Assembly: GCF_020404405.1 (NCBI RefSeq)
Contig: NZ_JAIZDA010000003.1
Location: 186,001-250,000, forward strand
Length of the DNA: 64,000 nt
Reading direction: 5' to 3'
From: Novosphingobium sp. FKTRR1
Lineage (GTDB): Bacteria; Pseudomonadota; Alphaproteobacteria; Sphingomonadales; Sphingomonadaceae
Part shown: piece after piece, positions 53,763 through 61,534 of the stretch
Numbering within the stretch: the stretch's first letter is position 1
How the letters are laid out: the number at the start of each line of letters is the position of its first letter
Program-made: the position numbers and the translations under genes
The notes under the pieces: model-generated
What the model saw: the letters and a program-made list of their open reading frames with translations, nothing else
Databases searched by the model: none
What the model was told of the DNA's origin: nothing

Positions 53763-55883
53763 ATGAAAACATGCATCCGCCAAGGCTCCAGCGTAGTTCT
53801 GGCCGCCGTTCTGTGTCAGTCGGTGCCACTTCGCGCGCAGGCACCGCTTCCACCCGGCGATGTCACCAGCGATGCGCCAGCGGCAGCCCCAGCCACCGGA
53901 CAAACCGGCACCGGACAAACCGGCACCGGACAAACCGGCACCGGACAAACTTCCACCGGACAAACCGGCACCCAGATCGTTGTTTTTGGACGGGCCGAGG
54001 CCAAGATCGGGATCGCTCATGCCGCCAGCGAGGGGACCATCAGCGGTCTGGATCTGCTCGTTCGCCCGTTGTTGCGGACGGCCGAATTGCTCGAAGCGGT
54101 GCCGGGCATGATCGCCGCGCAGCATTCGGGCAGCGGCAAGGCCAACCAGTATTTCCTGCGTGGCTTCAACCTCGATCATGGCTCGGACTTCAGCACTTAC
54201 ATCGACGGCGTGCAGATGAATTTCCGCACGCATGGGCACGGTCAGGGCTATCTCGACCTTAACGGGCTGATCCCGGAAATCATCGCGCGGGAGGATTTCC
54301 GCAAGGGCCCCTACCGCGCCGATGGCGGCGATTTCGCCATGGCTGGCGCGGCCTACATGTCGACCATCGACCGTTTCGATCGTCCCTGGCTGTCGGTGGA
54401 GGGCGGCTCTTATGGTCACCGCCGGTTTGCCGTGGGTGGGACGGCCAAGGGCGTTGCGGGGGGCGACCTTACCGCTGTCGGCGAATTCCGCGTCTATGAC
54501 GGCCCATGGCAGCAGCCCGAACATTTGCGCCACTATGCCGGGTTCCTGAAGTTCGCCAGGCCGACAGGACACGGGGAGCTGGAACTGACGCTGCACGGCT
54601 ATCGTGGCACATGGCAGCCGACCGAGCAGATCCCCGAGCGGATCATCGGCTCTGCGCTCTGCGCCGATGCGTTCTGCTCGCCCGACCCGACCGCAACCGG
54701 CCAAACCACCCGATTGATCGCCAATGCCAAGCTTTCGGGCAAGGACTGGCGCGCGAATGTCTATGCCCAGTATTACGATTGGGACATGTTCTCGAACCCG
54801 GAATACCACGATGCGAGCGGGGCCAGCGCCCAGATTCACCAGATCGATCGTCGTGCGGTCTATGGCCTGACCGCCCAGAAGGACTGGACGTTCTCGGACA
54901 AGTTCGAGCTTGCCCTGGGAACCGAGAACCGGCTCGATGCGATCCAGCGGGTTGGCGTGCAGCGCACCGCCGCCCGTCAACTGGTGAGTTCGCTGGGGCT
55001 TTACCGGGTCAATGAGGCTTCGGCATCGCTGCATGCTTCGGCGACATGGCGGCCACTTGCGGGACTGCGCCTGATGGGCGGGCTGCGCGGCGATTACTAT
55101 CACTATACGGTGCGCGCGCTCGATGCCGAAGCTGCGGCGCTGGGTCAGGGCTCAGGCTCGGACGGCGTGCTCTCGCCCAAGGCGCAGGCGGCCTATCAGG
55201 TCAGCGATCATCTGGAACTCTATGCCAACTGGGGCAGGGGCTTTCATTCGAACGATGTGCGCGGTGCGGTCACGACGCCGCCGGTACCGGTGCTGGTTGC
55301 AGGCACCGGCAAGGAACTGGGGCTGCGCTTTCAGCAGCACGGTTTCACGCTGACTGCGACCTACTGGTGGCTCGATCTTGGCAGCGAGCTGAAGTTCGTG
55401 GGCGATTCGAACGCTGTCGAGCCAACCAGCGCCAGCCGTCGCCGCGGTTACGAGATCGTCGCGTTCTGGCGTCCTGCGCCGTGGCTTGCGATCGATGCCA
55501 ATTACACGGCAAGCCATGCCCGCTATGACAACGGCGACTACATCCCCAACGCCTTCGAAAATGCGGCGTCGGCCGGGGTTTCGTTCGTGCAGGGCCCGTG
55601 GCAGGCCAGCATCCGCTTGCGCCACCTTGGGCCCTATCCGCTGATCGAGGACAATTCCCAGCGCGACAAGGGCAGCAATGTGGTCAATCTGCGCGGCGCC
55701 AGAACGCTTGGGGCCTTCGAGATCTATGCCGAAGCGCTGAACCTTTTCGACAGCCACGACAAGGACATCGCCTATTGGTATTCGTCCTATATCCCCGGCT
55801 TCGATGCGGCTCCGACAGAGGGGCGTCTGAGCCGCGTGGTCGAGCCGCGAACCATCCGGGCGGGCGTGAAGTTCCACTTCTGA
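53763..55883 (+). CDS. TonB-dependent outer-membrane receptor
   Basis: 706 residues. A signal peptide (ending PLRAQ) is followed by a Thr-Gly-Gln-rich linker made of five pentapeptide repeats, a TonB-box-like QIVVFGRAEA, the plug (LLEAVPGMIAAQHSGSGKAN, FLRGFNLDHGSDFSTYIDG, NGLIPEIIAREDFRKGPYRA) and the barrel ending AGVKFHF. GHGQGYLDLNG is typical of this receptor subgroup. The ATG follows GGAGAGG. Its partner regulator may be the TetR gene downstream. Substrate unknown. Confidence 0.9.
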   Translation: MKTCIRQGSSVVLAAVLCQSVPLRAQAPLPPGDVTSDAPAAAPATGQTGTGQTGTGQTGTGQTSTGQTGTQIVVFGRAEAKIGIAHAASEGTISGLDLLVRPLLRTAELLEAVPGMIAAQHSGSGKANQYFLRGFNLDHGSDFSTYIDGVQMNFRTHGHGQGYLDLNGLIPEIIAREDFRKGPYRADGGDFAMAGAAYMSTIDRFDRPWLSVEGGSYGHRRFAVGGTAKGVAGGDLTAVGEFRVYDGPWQQPEHLRHYAGFLKFARPTGHGELELTLHGYRGTWQPTEQIPERIIGSALCADAFCSPDPTATGQTTRLIANAKLSGKDWRANVYAQYYDWDMFSNPEYHDASGASAQIHQIDRRAVYGLTAQKDWTFSDKFELALGTENRLDAIQRVGVQRTAARQLVSSLGLYRVNEASASLHASATWRPLAGLRLMGGLRGDYYHYTVRALDAEAAALGQGSGSDGVLSPKAQAAYQVSDHLELYANWGRGFHSNDVRGAVTTPPVPVLVAGTGKELGLRFQQHGFTLTATYWWLDLGSELKFVGDSNAVEPTSASRRRGYEIVAFWRPAPWLAIDANYTASHARYDNGDYIPNAFENAASAGVSFVQGPWQASIRLRHLGPYPLIEDNSQRDKGSNVVNLRGARTLGAFEIYAEALNLFDSHDKDIAYWYSSYIPGFDAAPTEGRLSRVVEPRTIRAGVKFHF
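53895..53969 (+). repeat. 15-bp coding minisatellite in the receptor gene
   Basis: Five units of ACCGGACAAACCGGC; the fourth is altered at its end (ACTTCC). They encode Thr-Gly-Gln-Thr-Gly repeats between the signal peptide and the plug. Because the unit is a multiple of three, copy-number change keeps the frame and only lengthens the linker. Confidence 0.9.
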
Positions 55884-55915
55884 GCTTGCGAATTGCCCAT
55901 TTGTGAGGATTTTAG

Positions 55916-55931
55916 TTGAACCGAACGGTCA
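55916..55931 (+). promoter_or_regulatory. TTGAAC-N6-GTCA operator of the TetR gene
   Basis: TTGAACCGAACGGTCA lies 70 bp before the ATG of the TetR gene at 56002. It contains the palindromic core ACCGAACGGT. It belongs with the copies at 24681, 24700, 34264 and 44324. Confidence 0.65.
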
Positions 55932-56001
55932 GTTTGGGTGAAGGGGAAAGCAGCGCGGCGGTGGCCGTCGCCACACGATGTGGATATAGAGGAAATCGGG
56001 T

Positions 56002-56706
56002 ATGGCCGTTCGGCCTCGGCTCACCGAAGGTTCAAAGCCTTCACAGTCGCTTCTTGGCCAACTGGATACGGCCCGCAGCGCGACCGACAAAGGTGACCGG
56101 CGCAGCACGCGTACGCGCCTCGCCCTGCTTGAGGCGGCCCAGCAGCTTTTTGCGGCCCGCTCGATCGATGGTGTCAGCATTGACGACATCGCGCGTGAGG
56201 CCGACGTTGCCAAGGGCAGCCTCTACAACCATTTCGAAAGCAAGGAGGCGCTTGCTGACGAGCTGTTCCGCATGGTGCGCGGGCATGTCGCCCACTTGCT
56301 GGACTCGGCCATCGACGCTGCCACCCCGCCGCCGGAGCGACTGGTGCGCGGCTCGTTCGTCATCTTGCGCTTCGCCATCGACCACCCCGAAAGTGTCGCC
56401 GCGCTGATCAAGCTTTCGCCGCAGTTGCTGGACGAGAAGGCACCGCTAAACGTCAAGGCGCGCGAGATCATCGTCGAGGGCCTCGAGACAGGGCACTTCA
56501 AGGGAATCCCGCCCGATTCCGCGACTTTGCTGGTCGTTGGGGCGATGCTGGTCATGCTGCAGGATTCGATTGACCGGAAGAAGTCCGTCAAGCGCCTGAT
56601 CGCCCGGATCACGCCACTCATGGCCGGTGTGCTGAAGGCTCTGGGGGTCGATGCGGAAACGGCATCCGCAGCGGCCAAATCGGCGGCCCGCGCCAATCTG
56701 GAGTAG
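56002..56706 (+). CDS. TetR-family transcriptional regulator
   Basis: 234 residues, with ~35 extra N-terminal residues before the DNA-binding domain. The helix-turn-helix is VSIDDIAREADVAKGSLYNH followed by FESKEALADELFRMV. The ligand domain is helical and divergent. Its promoter carries a TTGAAC-N6-GTCA site that also stands before the FAH gene (24835), the dioxygenase operon (34182) and the hydroxylase (44494). This makes it the leading candidate for the shared repressor of the ring-cleavage pathway. Confidence 0.87.
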   Translation: MAVRPRLTEGSKPSQSLLGQLDTARSATDKGDRRSTRTRLALLEAAQQLFAARSIDGVSIDDIAREADVAKGSLYNHFESKEALADELFRMVRGHVAHLLDSAIDAATPPPERLVRGSFVILRFAIDHPESVAALIKLSPQLLDEKAPLNVKAREIIVEGLETGHFKGIPPDSATLLVVGAMLVMLQDSIDRKKSVKRLIARITPLMAGVLKALGVDAETASAAAKSAARANLE

Positions 56707-56718
56707 CGCGGTACCGAC

Positions 56719-56788
56719 GGCAGGGGTTTACAGGCAGGGGTTTACGGGCAGGGGTTTACGGGCAGGGGTTTACGGGCAGGGGTTTACG
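56719..56788 (+). repeat. 14-bp tandem repeat, five copies
   Basis: Five head-to-tail units of GGCAGGGGTTTACG (the first ends in A) fill the 85-bp gap between the TetR stop and the end of the opposing HupE gene. Not coding, and not obviously a terminator. Confidence 0.9.
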
Positions 56789-56791
56789 GGG

Positions 56792-58009
56792 TCAGGCGAA
56801 GTTGAAACTGCGGCTGACGAACCAGTACACCCCTTCCAGCACAAGTCCCGCCGCGCACAGGTCGACCACGATCGGCCGTGGCAGCGTCAGCTTGAAATGC
56901 CGCAGCAGGCCGACCGCTCCGACAAGGATGGACACCACCGCAAGCTGGCCCAGTTCGACACCAAGGTTGAAACCGACCAGCAGTTCGGCAAGCTTGGCGG
57001 GGGGTATCGCTTCGTTGAGCAAGTCGGCGGCAAAGCCGAAGCCATGGATAAGGCCAAATATCAGCGTCACGACAAGGCGCAGCCGCCCGGCGTCGCGCAC
57101 ATGTCCGGCAACCAGCAGGTAATTGGACGCGAACAAGCCCGCGCCGAACAGCAGGGTGAAGGGCAGCAGACCGATCCCGAACAGCTTCAGCAGCGCCATC
57201 GCGAACAGGCCGATGGCCGTCCAGATCGCGAACAGGCGTGGCCGGTGCACTTGCACCGCAAGGTTCTCGATCCCGATCAGCGCGATGGTCAGCGCGACGA
57301 GGGCATCGATGAATTCGGCATGCGGGCGAATGATCCCGGTCACGGCCAGCGCGAGTGTCAGACTGTGCCCCAGGGTAAAGCCGCTGATCACGAAAATCAG
57401 ATCCCTGAACCGCCGCGAGATAAGGACCAGCCCGAGCAAAAAGCTCATGTGATCGAGCCCGGTGAAGATGTGCATGAGGCCCATCTTGATGAATGTCAGG
57501 AAGCCGGCCCCTTCGATCTCGCCACCCTGCGCCCGGCTCATGTCGATGGTTTGGCTGTCACTGGTCAGCACATCCTCGACGAAGTCCCCCTTGGCCGTCT
57601 GGATCTGCGCCATGTTGACATGGGTCGGCACCAGTTCGAAGAACGCCGCATCGCGCAGCACGATTTCTTCGGCGGACGGGCAATCGTACAGGAATTCGAT
57701 CCGGCGATAGCCTGTTGCAGCGGCTACCGGGCGCGGTTTGCCGGCCAGAGAGCACGGCCGCCCTTCGGCGGTGGCCCCCACTCTGGGCGACAGATAGGCG
57801 ATCAATTGCGGTGCATTGGGTGGGCGACCGTCAGACGTCAGGCGCCGTGCTTCAAGGTCTGTAACCGAGAAGGTCAGATGGACCGAGCTGCCATCGACCA
57901 GCCAGGTCGAATGCGATTCGGACCGGGTGTGCGCATGGGCCGATGCACTGAAGCAAAGGACCGTGGCTGCCAGCGCAAGGAGCAGGCGTTCCAGACCGCG
58001 CATGATCAT
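56792..58009 (-). CDS. HupE/UreJ family membrane protein with periplasmic N-terminal domain
   Basis: 405 residues. Signal peptide ending SAHA, giving a mature N-terminus HTRSESHSTWLV; then a ~150-residue periplasmic domain and six to seven membrane helices. The HupE motifs are MHIFTGLDHMSFLLGL, FTLGHSLTLAL and FGLIHGFGFAADLL. HupE/UreJ proteins are associated with nickel or other metal supply, but the long N-domain form is poorly characterised. Its start overlaps the PPIase stop by 4 bases. Confidence 0.8.
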   Translation of the reverse strand: MIMRGLERLLLALAATVLCFSASAHAHTRSESHSTWLVDGSSVHLTFSVTDLEARRLTSDGRPPNAPQLIAYLSPRVGATAEGRPCSLAGKPRPVAAATGYRRIEFLYDCPSAEEIVLRDAAFFELVPTHVNMAQIQTAKGDFVEDVLTSDSQTIDMSRAQGGEIEGAGFLTFIKMGLMHIFTGLDHMSFLLGLVLISRRFRDLIFVISGFTLGHSLTLALAVTGIIRPHAEFIDALVALTIALIGIENLAVQVHRPRLFAIWTAIGLFAMALLKLFGIGLLPFTLLFGAGLFASNYLLVAGHVRDAGRLRLVVTLIFGLIHGFGFAADLLNEAIPPAKLAELLVGFNLGVELGQLAVVSILVGAVGLLRHFKLTLPRPIVVDLCAAGLVLEGVYWFVSRSFNFA

Positions 58010-58905
58010 TTCAGATCCGACGCGATCTTGATGTCCGCCCGCTTCTTCAGGAAGCGCTGGTTGCCCGCTTGCAGGCGCGCCACCTTGTCGGCGAGAAAGT
58101 CGGCCAGAACCTGATCGCGGGCTTGCGCATAAGGCGTGGTGACCGGCCGCTTGTTGCGGATCATCTGCAGGATGTGGAGCCCATCGGGCATGGGAATGGG
58201 GGCGGACACCGTTCCGTCCTCCATCTTGCGGGCGATGGCAAAGAGCGGCTCGCCAAGATGCTGTTCCGCCGCGAAATAGAATTCCTCGCCGTCATCCACC
58301 CGGCCGGTGGTTTTCAATCCGAGCGATGCTGGCGCGGCACCCTTGCGCAAAGCCGCCACCGCCTGCTGGCCATCGCTGCCGCGTGGGACAAGCCATTCGT
58401 GCAGCGTGACCAGGCCTTCGCTGGCATACTTTTCCATGTGGCTGCCGTACCAGGTCGCCAGTTCGTCCTCGGCAGGCTTCGAGGTCATCGCGTCCTGCGC
58501 GATCTGCCCTTCGGTCGCCTGAACCAGAGCCTGCCGCACATCGATATCGTCGTTGGACAGCCCCATCTCGATCCCGCGCTGCACATAGAGTTCCTCACGG
58601 ATCATGTCCTCCAGCACCTTCTGCCGCTGGGCGAGGGTCGTCTGGGCGAGCGGCACACTGTAAAGCGCCGTGATCTGCGCGATCAGATCCGCGCGCAGGA
58701 TCGGCACATTGTTGACCAGCGCGGCGTCTTCGGCCGGGACCGCAGCGGTGCGCGTGCCTTGTGCGGTGAACAATCCGTACCCGGCAATGGCCAGACCGAT
58801 CAGCGATGCAGCGGCTGCCAACAGCATCGAGCGGCGGCCGACGGGCTGATGGATGTCCCAGATCGCGACTTGCGGGTCGCTGGCAAGGGGAGGTTGCTTG
58901 CTCAT
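58006..58905 (-). CDS. membrane-anchored peptidyl-prolyl isomerase (PpiC/SurA-like)
   Basis: 299 residues. One N-terminal membrane helix (about 27-47), then a helical chaperone-like part (LAQRQKVLEDMIREELYVQR) and a parvulin-type domain toward the C-end (VTLHEWLVPRG, MPDGLHILQMI). The parvulin signature is degenerate, so isomerase activity is uncertain. It is coupled by ATGA overlaps to both the dihaem cytochrome upstream and the HupE protein downstream. It probably folds or assembles periplasmic parts of this operon. Confidence 0.72.
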   Translation of the reverse strand: MSKQPPLASDPQVAIWDIHQPVGRRSMLLAAAASLIGLAIAGYGLFTAQGTRTAAVPAEDAALVNNVPILRADLIAQITALYSVPLAQTTLAQRQKVLEDMIREELYVQRGIEMGLSNDDIDVRQALVQATEGQIAQDAMTSKPAEDELATWYGSHMEKYASEGLVTLHEWLVPRGSDGQQAVAALRKGAAPASLGLKTTGRVDDGEEFYFAAEQHLGEPLFAIARKMEDGTVSAPIPMPDGLHILQMIRNKRPVTTPYAQARDQVLADFLADKVARLQAGNQRFLKKRADIKIASDLK

Positions 58906-59657
58906 TTCGTTTCCTGCCCTGGGTGGGCCAGCGAGGCGGTGTAGACGGCGACATTGCGCAGTTCCGCAGCGGTCAGAACTCTGGCGAACGCTGGGCTCTT
59001 GCCCGCGCGTCCGCGTTGCAGGGTGCGGCGGATATCCTCGGGACGCCCGCCATACAGCCAGACAGCGTCTGTCAGGTTCGGCGCGCCAATCGCCGGATCA
59101 CCGCCAAGGTCGCGGCCGTGGCAATCCCAGCAGCCTGCCTTGGTATAAGCCGTTATGCCGCGCTTCATCGCCGAGACGTCGGTCGTGCGGCCGGTGAAGG
59201 AGAGGAGGTACTGCGTCAGGTCTTCGATCTGCGCCGGAGATTGCGGAGGCAAGGCTTCGGCGGCGTCGGGCACCTTGCTGGCATAGGCTGGCATCACGGC
59301 CAGGTTCCAGCCGTGCTTGTTGCCCGCGCGGATGCCGTATCGCGCGATCTCCTCGATCTGGGCGACCGAACCTGTGCCGTACAAGGTGTCGCTGTCGGTC
59401 AGATCGGATGCGCCCAAGGTTATGTCGCCGCGACCATCGGGGCCGTGGCAGGCCGCGCAATGTTTGTCGAAAACGCGCTTCCCGTTGGTGAGTGCCACGC
59501 TGCGAAGCCGGGGATCGCGCAGGATCGCATCCGGGTCGGCGCGCAGAACGTCTGCCTGCGCGCTGGCTCGCCACCAGCTCAGGCCAGCCGTGGTGCCAGC
59601 GATCGCCAGCACGACCGCCGCCCACACCGCGCTGCGGGTCTTCAAACGGACAGCCAT
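58902..59657 (-). CDS. dihaem c-type cytochrome (CcoP-like)
   Basis: 251 residues. One N-terminal membrane or signal helix (about 10-28), then two cytochrome c domains with CAACH in DKHCAACHGPDGRG and CWDCH in AGCWDCHGRDLG, each followed by a Met-containing loop or LYG segment (SDTLYGTG, AVWLYGGRP). This is the architecture of the CcoP/FixP soluble part, without other cbb3 oxidase genes nearby. It is the first gene of the leftward HupE operon. It could carry electrons from periplasmic oxidation (for example the flavocytochrome) to the terminal oxidases. Confidence 0.82.
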   Translation of the reverse strand: MAVRLKTRSAVWAAVVLAIAGTTAGLSWWRASAQADVLRADPDAILRDPRLRSVALTNGKRVFDKHCAACHGPDGRGDITLGASDLTDSDTLYGTGSVAQIEEIARYGIRAGNKHGWNLAVMPAYASKVPDAAEALPPQSPAQIEDLTQYLLSFTGRTTDVSAMKRGITAYTKAGCWDCHGRDLGGDPAIGAPNLTDAVWLYGGRPEDIRRTLQRGRAGKSPAFARVLTAAELRNVAVYTASLAHPGQETK

Positions 59658-59742
59658 GCCGGGCCAGCGATGTGCGGGATGTCAGGGAGGTGTGCCATGG
59701 GCGGAGCGTTGGCCAACCCCGTTCGACCCGTCCAGCAGCGAA

Positions 59743-59774
59743 CGGTAACGTACATGTTGCAGCCCCTGTTACCG
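59743..59774. promoter_or_regulatory. CGGTAAC/GTTACCG inverted repeat
   Basis: CGGTAAC (59743-59749) and GTTACCG (59768-59774) are exact reverse complements in the 193-bp divergent spacer, with another CGTTACC at 59775. They are related in core (GTAAC) to the TGTAACG group and suggest autoregulation of the adjacent membrane regulator. Confidence 0.5.
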
Positions 59775-59850
59775 CGTTACCCGAGCGGTACACGTATAGA
59801 GCTGTCCCGATTGCGCTTGTTTGGAAACCGAAGCCTGATAGCTACCGGGC

Positions 59851-61134
59851 ATGACCCAAAAGGACATGGAATTCAGGGACAGTCTGGCAAAGGAGGCCGC
59901 CCGGGTACGCGAAAGCGGCGATCTCGGGCGGTCCGAGCCGCTGGTGAAGCTGTTTGATTTCCTGCTGCAATGTTCGCTGGCGGGGCGCGTGCCCAAGGGG
60001 ATCGAGGTCGCGCAGGAGGTGTTTGGCAAGACCTCCGATTTCGACGAGATGCTCGACGCGTCGGTGCGGGTCTATATTCACCGGCTGCGGCGCAAACTGG
60101 GTGAGCATTACGCGCGCCTGCCTCACCACGATTGCCGCATTTCGATCCCGCTGGGGGAGTATCGGCTCGTTCTGGCGGCAGCGGGCGCGACGGGTGATGA
60201 GGCTGTCGAGCCTGCTGCGGCCGATGAGCCTGCTGCCGTCACCCCGCCGCTGGTCGGTGCCAGGACAAGCTGGCCCATCCGGCCACTATGGCTCGCCCTG
60301 ATCGGCCTTGCACTGATCAACGCCTTGGGCTGGTATTACTATGCGCAGCGGCAAATGCCCGATTCTGGCGTTATCGGAACCGCGTTCTGGAGGCCGATCG
60401 TCGATAACCGGCGCCCGACGCTGCTCGTTCTGGGTGACTATTACATTTTCGGCGAGACGACGGACAACGTCACCATATCGCGGCTGACTCGTGATTTCGC
60501 CGTCAATTCGCGCGAAGATCTCGAACATTATGTGGTCCTGCACCCTGACAGGGCGCGGGTCTATCGGGACGTGAACCTGCACTATCTGCCGATCGGCACG
60601 GGCCGGGCGCTGCGCAGTCTGCTGCCGACCGTCAACGCCGCGGCGCGTGGCAGCGGGGTGAGGCCGGGTGTCGAGAACATGTCCGAAGTGAAGCCGGAAA
60701 TCCTCAAGGAAGCCAACATCGTCTATGTCGGGTTCTTCAGCGGTCTGGGCGCGCTGCAAGATCCTCTGTTCCGCGCATCGGGCTTCAAGATCGGTGATTC
60801 CTTCGATGAACTGGTGGACAAGACCACCAGCCGCCGCTTCAAATCGGACTGGAACGTGGTTGCCGAAGGCAAAGTTCCGCAGCGCGACTATGGCTATATC
60901 GCCAGTCTGCGAGGCCCGACCGGCAATCGCATCCTGATCATTGCCGGTACGCGCGACCCCGGCATCGTGCAGATGTCGGAAGTTGCCGCCGATCAGGCGC
61001 AGCTCGATGCGATTGCCGCGAAGGTCGGCGACAATGCTTTCGAGGCCTTGTTCGAGGTGCGCACGCTCGGCAATCTCAATCTTGGCAGCTCACTGGTCAC
61101 GGTCCGGCCGATGCGGGCCCAGAGCATCTGGTAA
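59851..61134 (+). CDS. membrane-bound winged-helix regulator (ToxR/CadC-like)
   Basis: 427 residues. An N-terminal winged-helix DNA-binding domain (about 20-110; LDASVRVYIHRLRRKLGEHY is its recognition segment) is followed by one membrane helix (about 148-167, PLWLALIGLALINALGWYY). A ~260-residue periplasmic domain follows, with AFWRPIVDNRRPTLLVLGDY and IASLRGPTGNRILIIAGTRD, and it ends at the C-terminus. No kinase or receiver is present, so it would sense a periplasmic signal and act directly on DNA. It is divergent from the dihaem-cytochrome operon. It is a candidate reader of the TGTAACG/GTAAC elements. Confidence 0.75.
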   Translation: MTQKDMEFRDSLAKEAARVRESGDLGRSEPLVKLFDFLLQCSLAGRVPKGIEVAQEVFGKTSDFDEMLDASVRVYIHRLRRKLGEHYARLPHHDCRISIPLGEYRLVLAAAGATGDEAVEPAAADEPAAVTPPLVGARTSWPIRPLWLALIGLALINALGWYYYAQRQMPDSGVIGTAFWRPIVDNRRPTLLVLGDYYIFGETTDNVTISRLTRDFAVNSREDLEHYVVLHPDRARVYRDVNLHYLPIGTGRALRSLLPTVNAAARGSGVRPGVENMSEVKPEILKEANIVYVGFFSGLGALQDPLFRASGFKIGDSFDELVDKTTSRRFKSDWNVVAEGKVPQRDYGYIASLRGPTGNRILIIAGTRDPGIVQMSEVAADQAQLDAIAAKVGDNAFEALFEVRTLGNLNLGSSLVTVRPMRAQSIW

Positions 61135-61534
61135 CTGGTCCAGCTGCCAGTGATCGGTTCTGCTGCCAATGATTGGTTCTACTGCCAGTGCAAGGCGCGC
61201 AACGGGCAGGCCAAAGGCGTGTCGGCCTCGCGCCCGGCTCTTCCTGCTCCTTCCGTTTTCAAGATCCGCTGCCGTTCGAACGCGGCGCAGGGCAGCACGT
61301 CGTTCCTGACCCCTCGATCTGATCGAACACGCCCGGAAATCTGCATACCATAAAATATCGGCCGATCATCCCGCATCAATGCGTAAAATTGTCTTGTCCA
61401 AAATATGCATATGCGCCAAATTGGCGAAGATAAGAAATTTCACAGATCGAGTCGGGAGAGCGACGGATGGTCCTGAGGGCGCTGCAAAAGCAGGCGGGAA
61501 GACGCCCGCTTCATACTTTGCCGATGATCAGCGC
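61135..61534. promoter_or_regulatory. 400-bp spacer with iterons and palindromes
   Basis: Directly after the regulator lie 2.5 units of a 19-bp repeat (CTGCCARTGATYGGTTCTR; 61144-61162, 61163-61181, 61182-61190). Further on are three palindromes: ATCGGCCGAT (61357-61366), ATATGCATAT (61403-61412) and CGCCAA-A-TTGGCG (61414-61426), in an AT-rich stretch before the ligase. Likely the ligase promoter/operator. A coding extension of the ligase through this area (from 61379) is not supported by family length. Confidence 0.5.
61144..61190 (+). repeat. 19-bp tandem repeat, 2.5 copies
   Basis: Units CTGCCAGTGATCGGTTCTG, CTGCCAATGATTGGTTCTA and a partial CTGCCAGTG. Iteron-like, immediately 3' of the regulator gene. 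Confidence 0.85.

Noticed and set aside
53895..53969. short direct repeats considered as a CRISPR array
   Set aside because: Units are contiguous without spacers and lie in frame within a TonB receptor gene.
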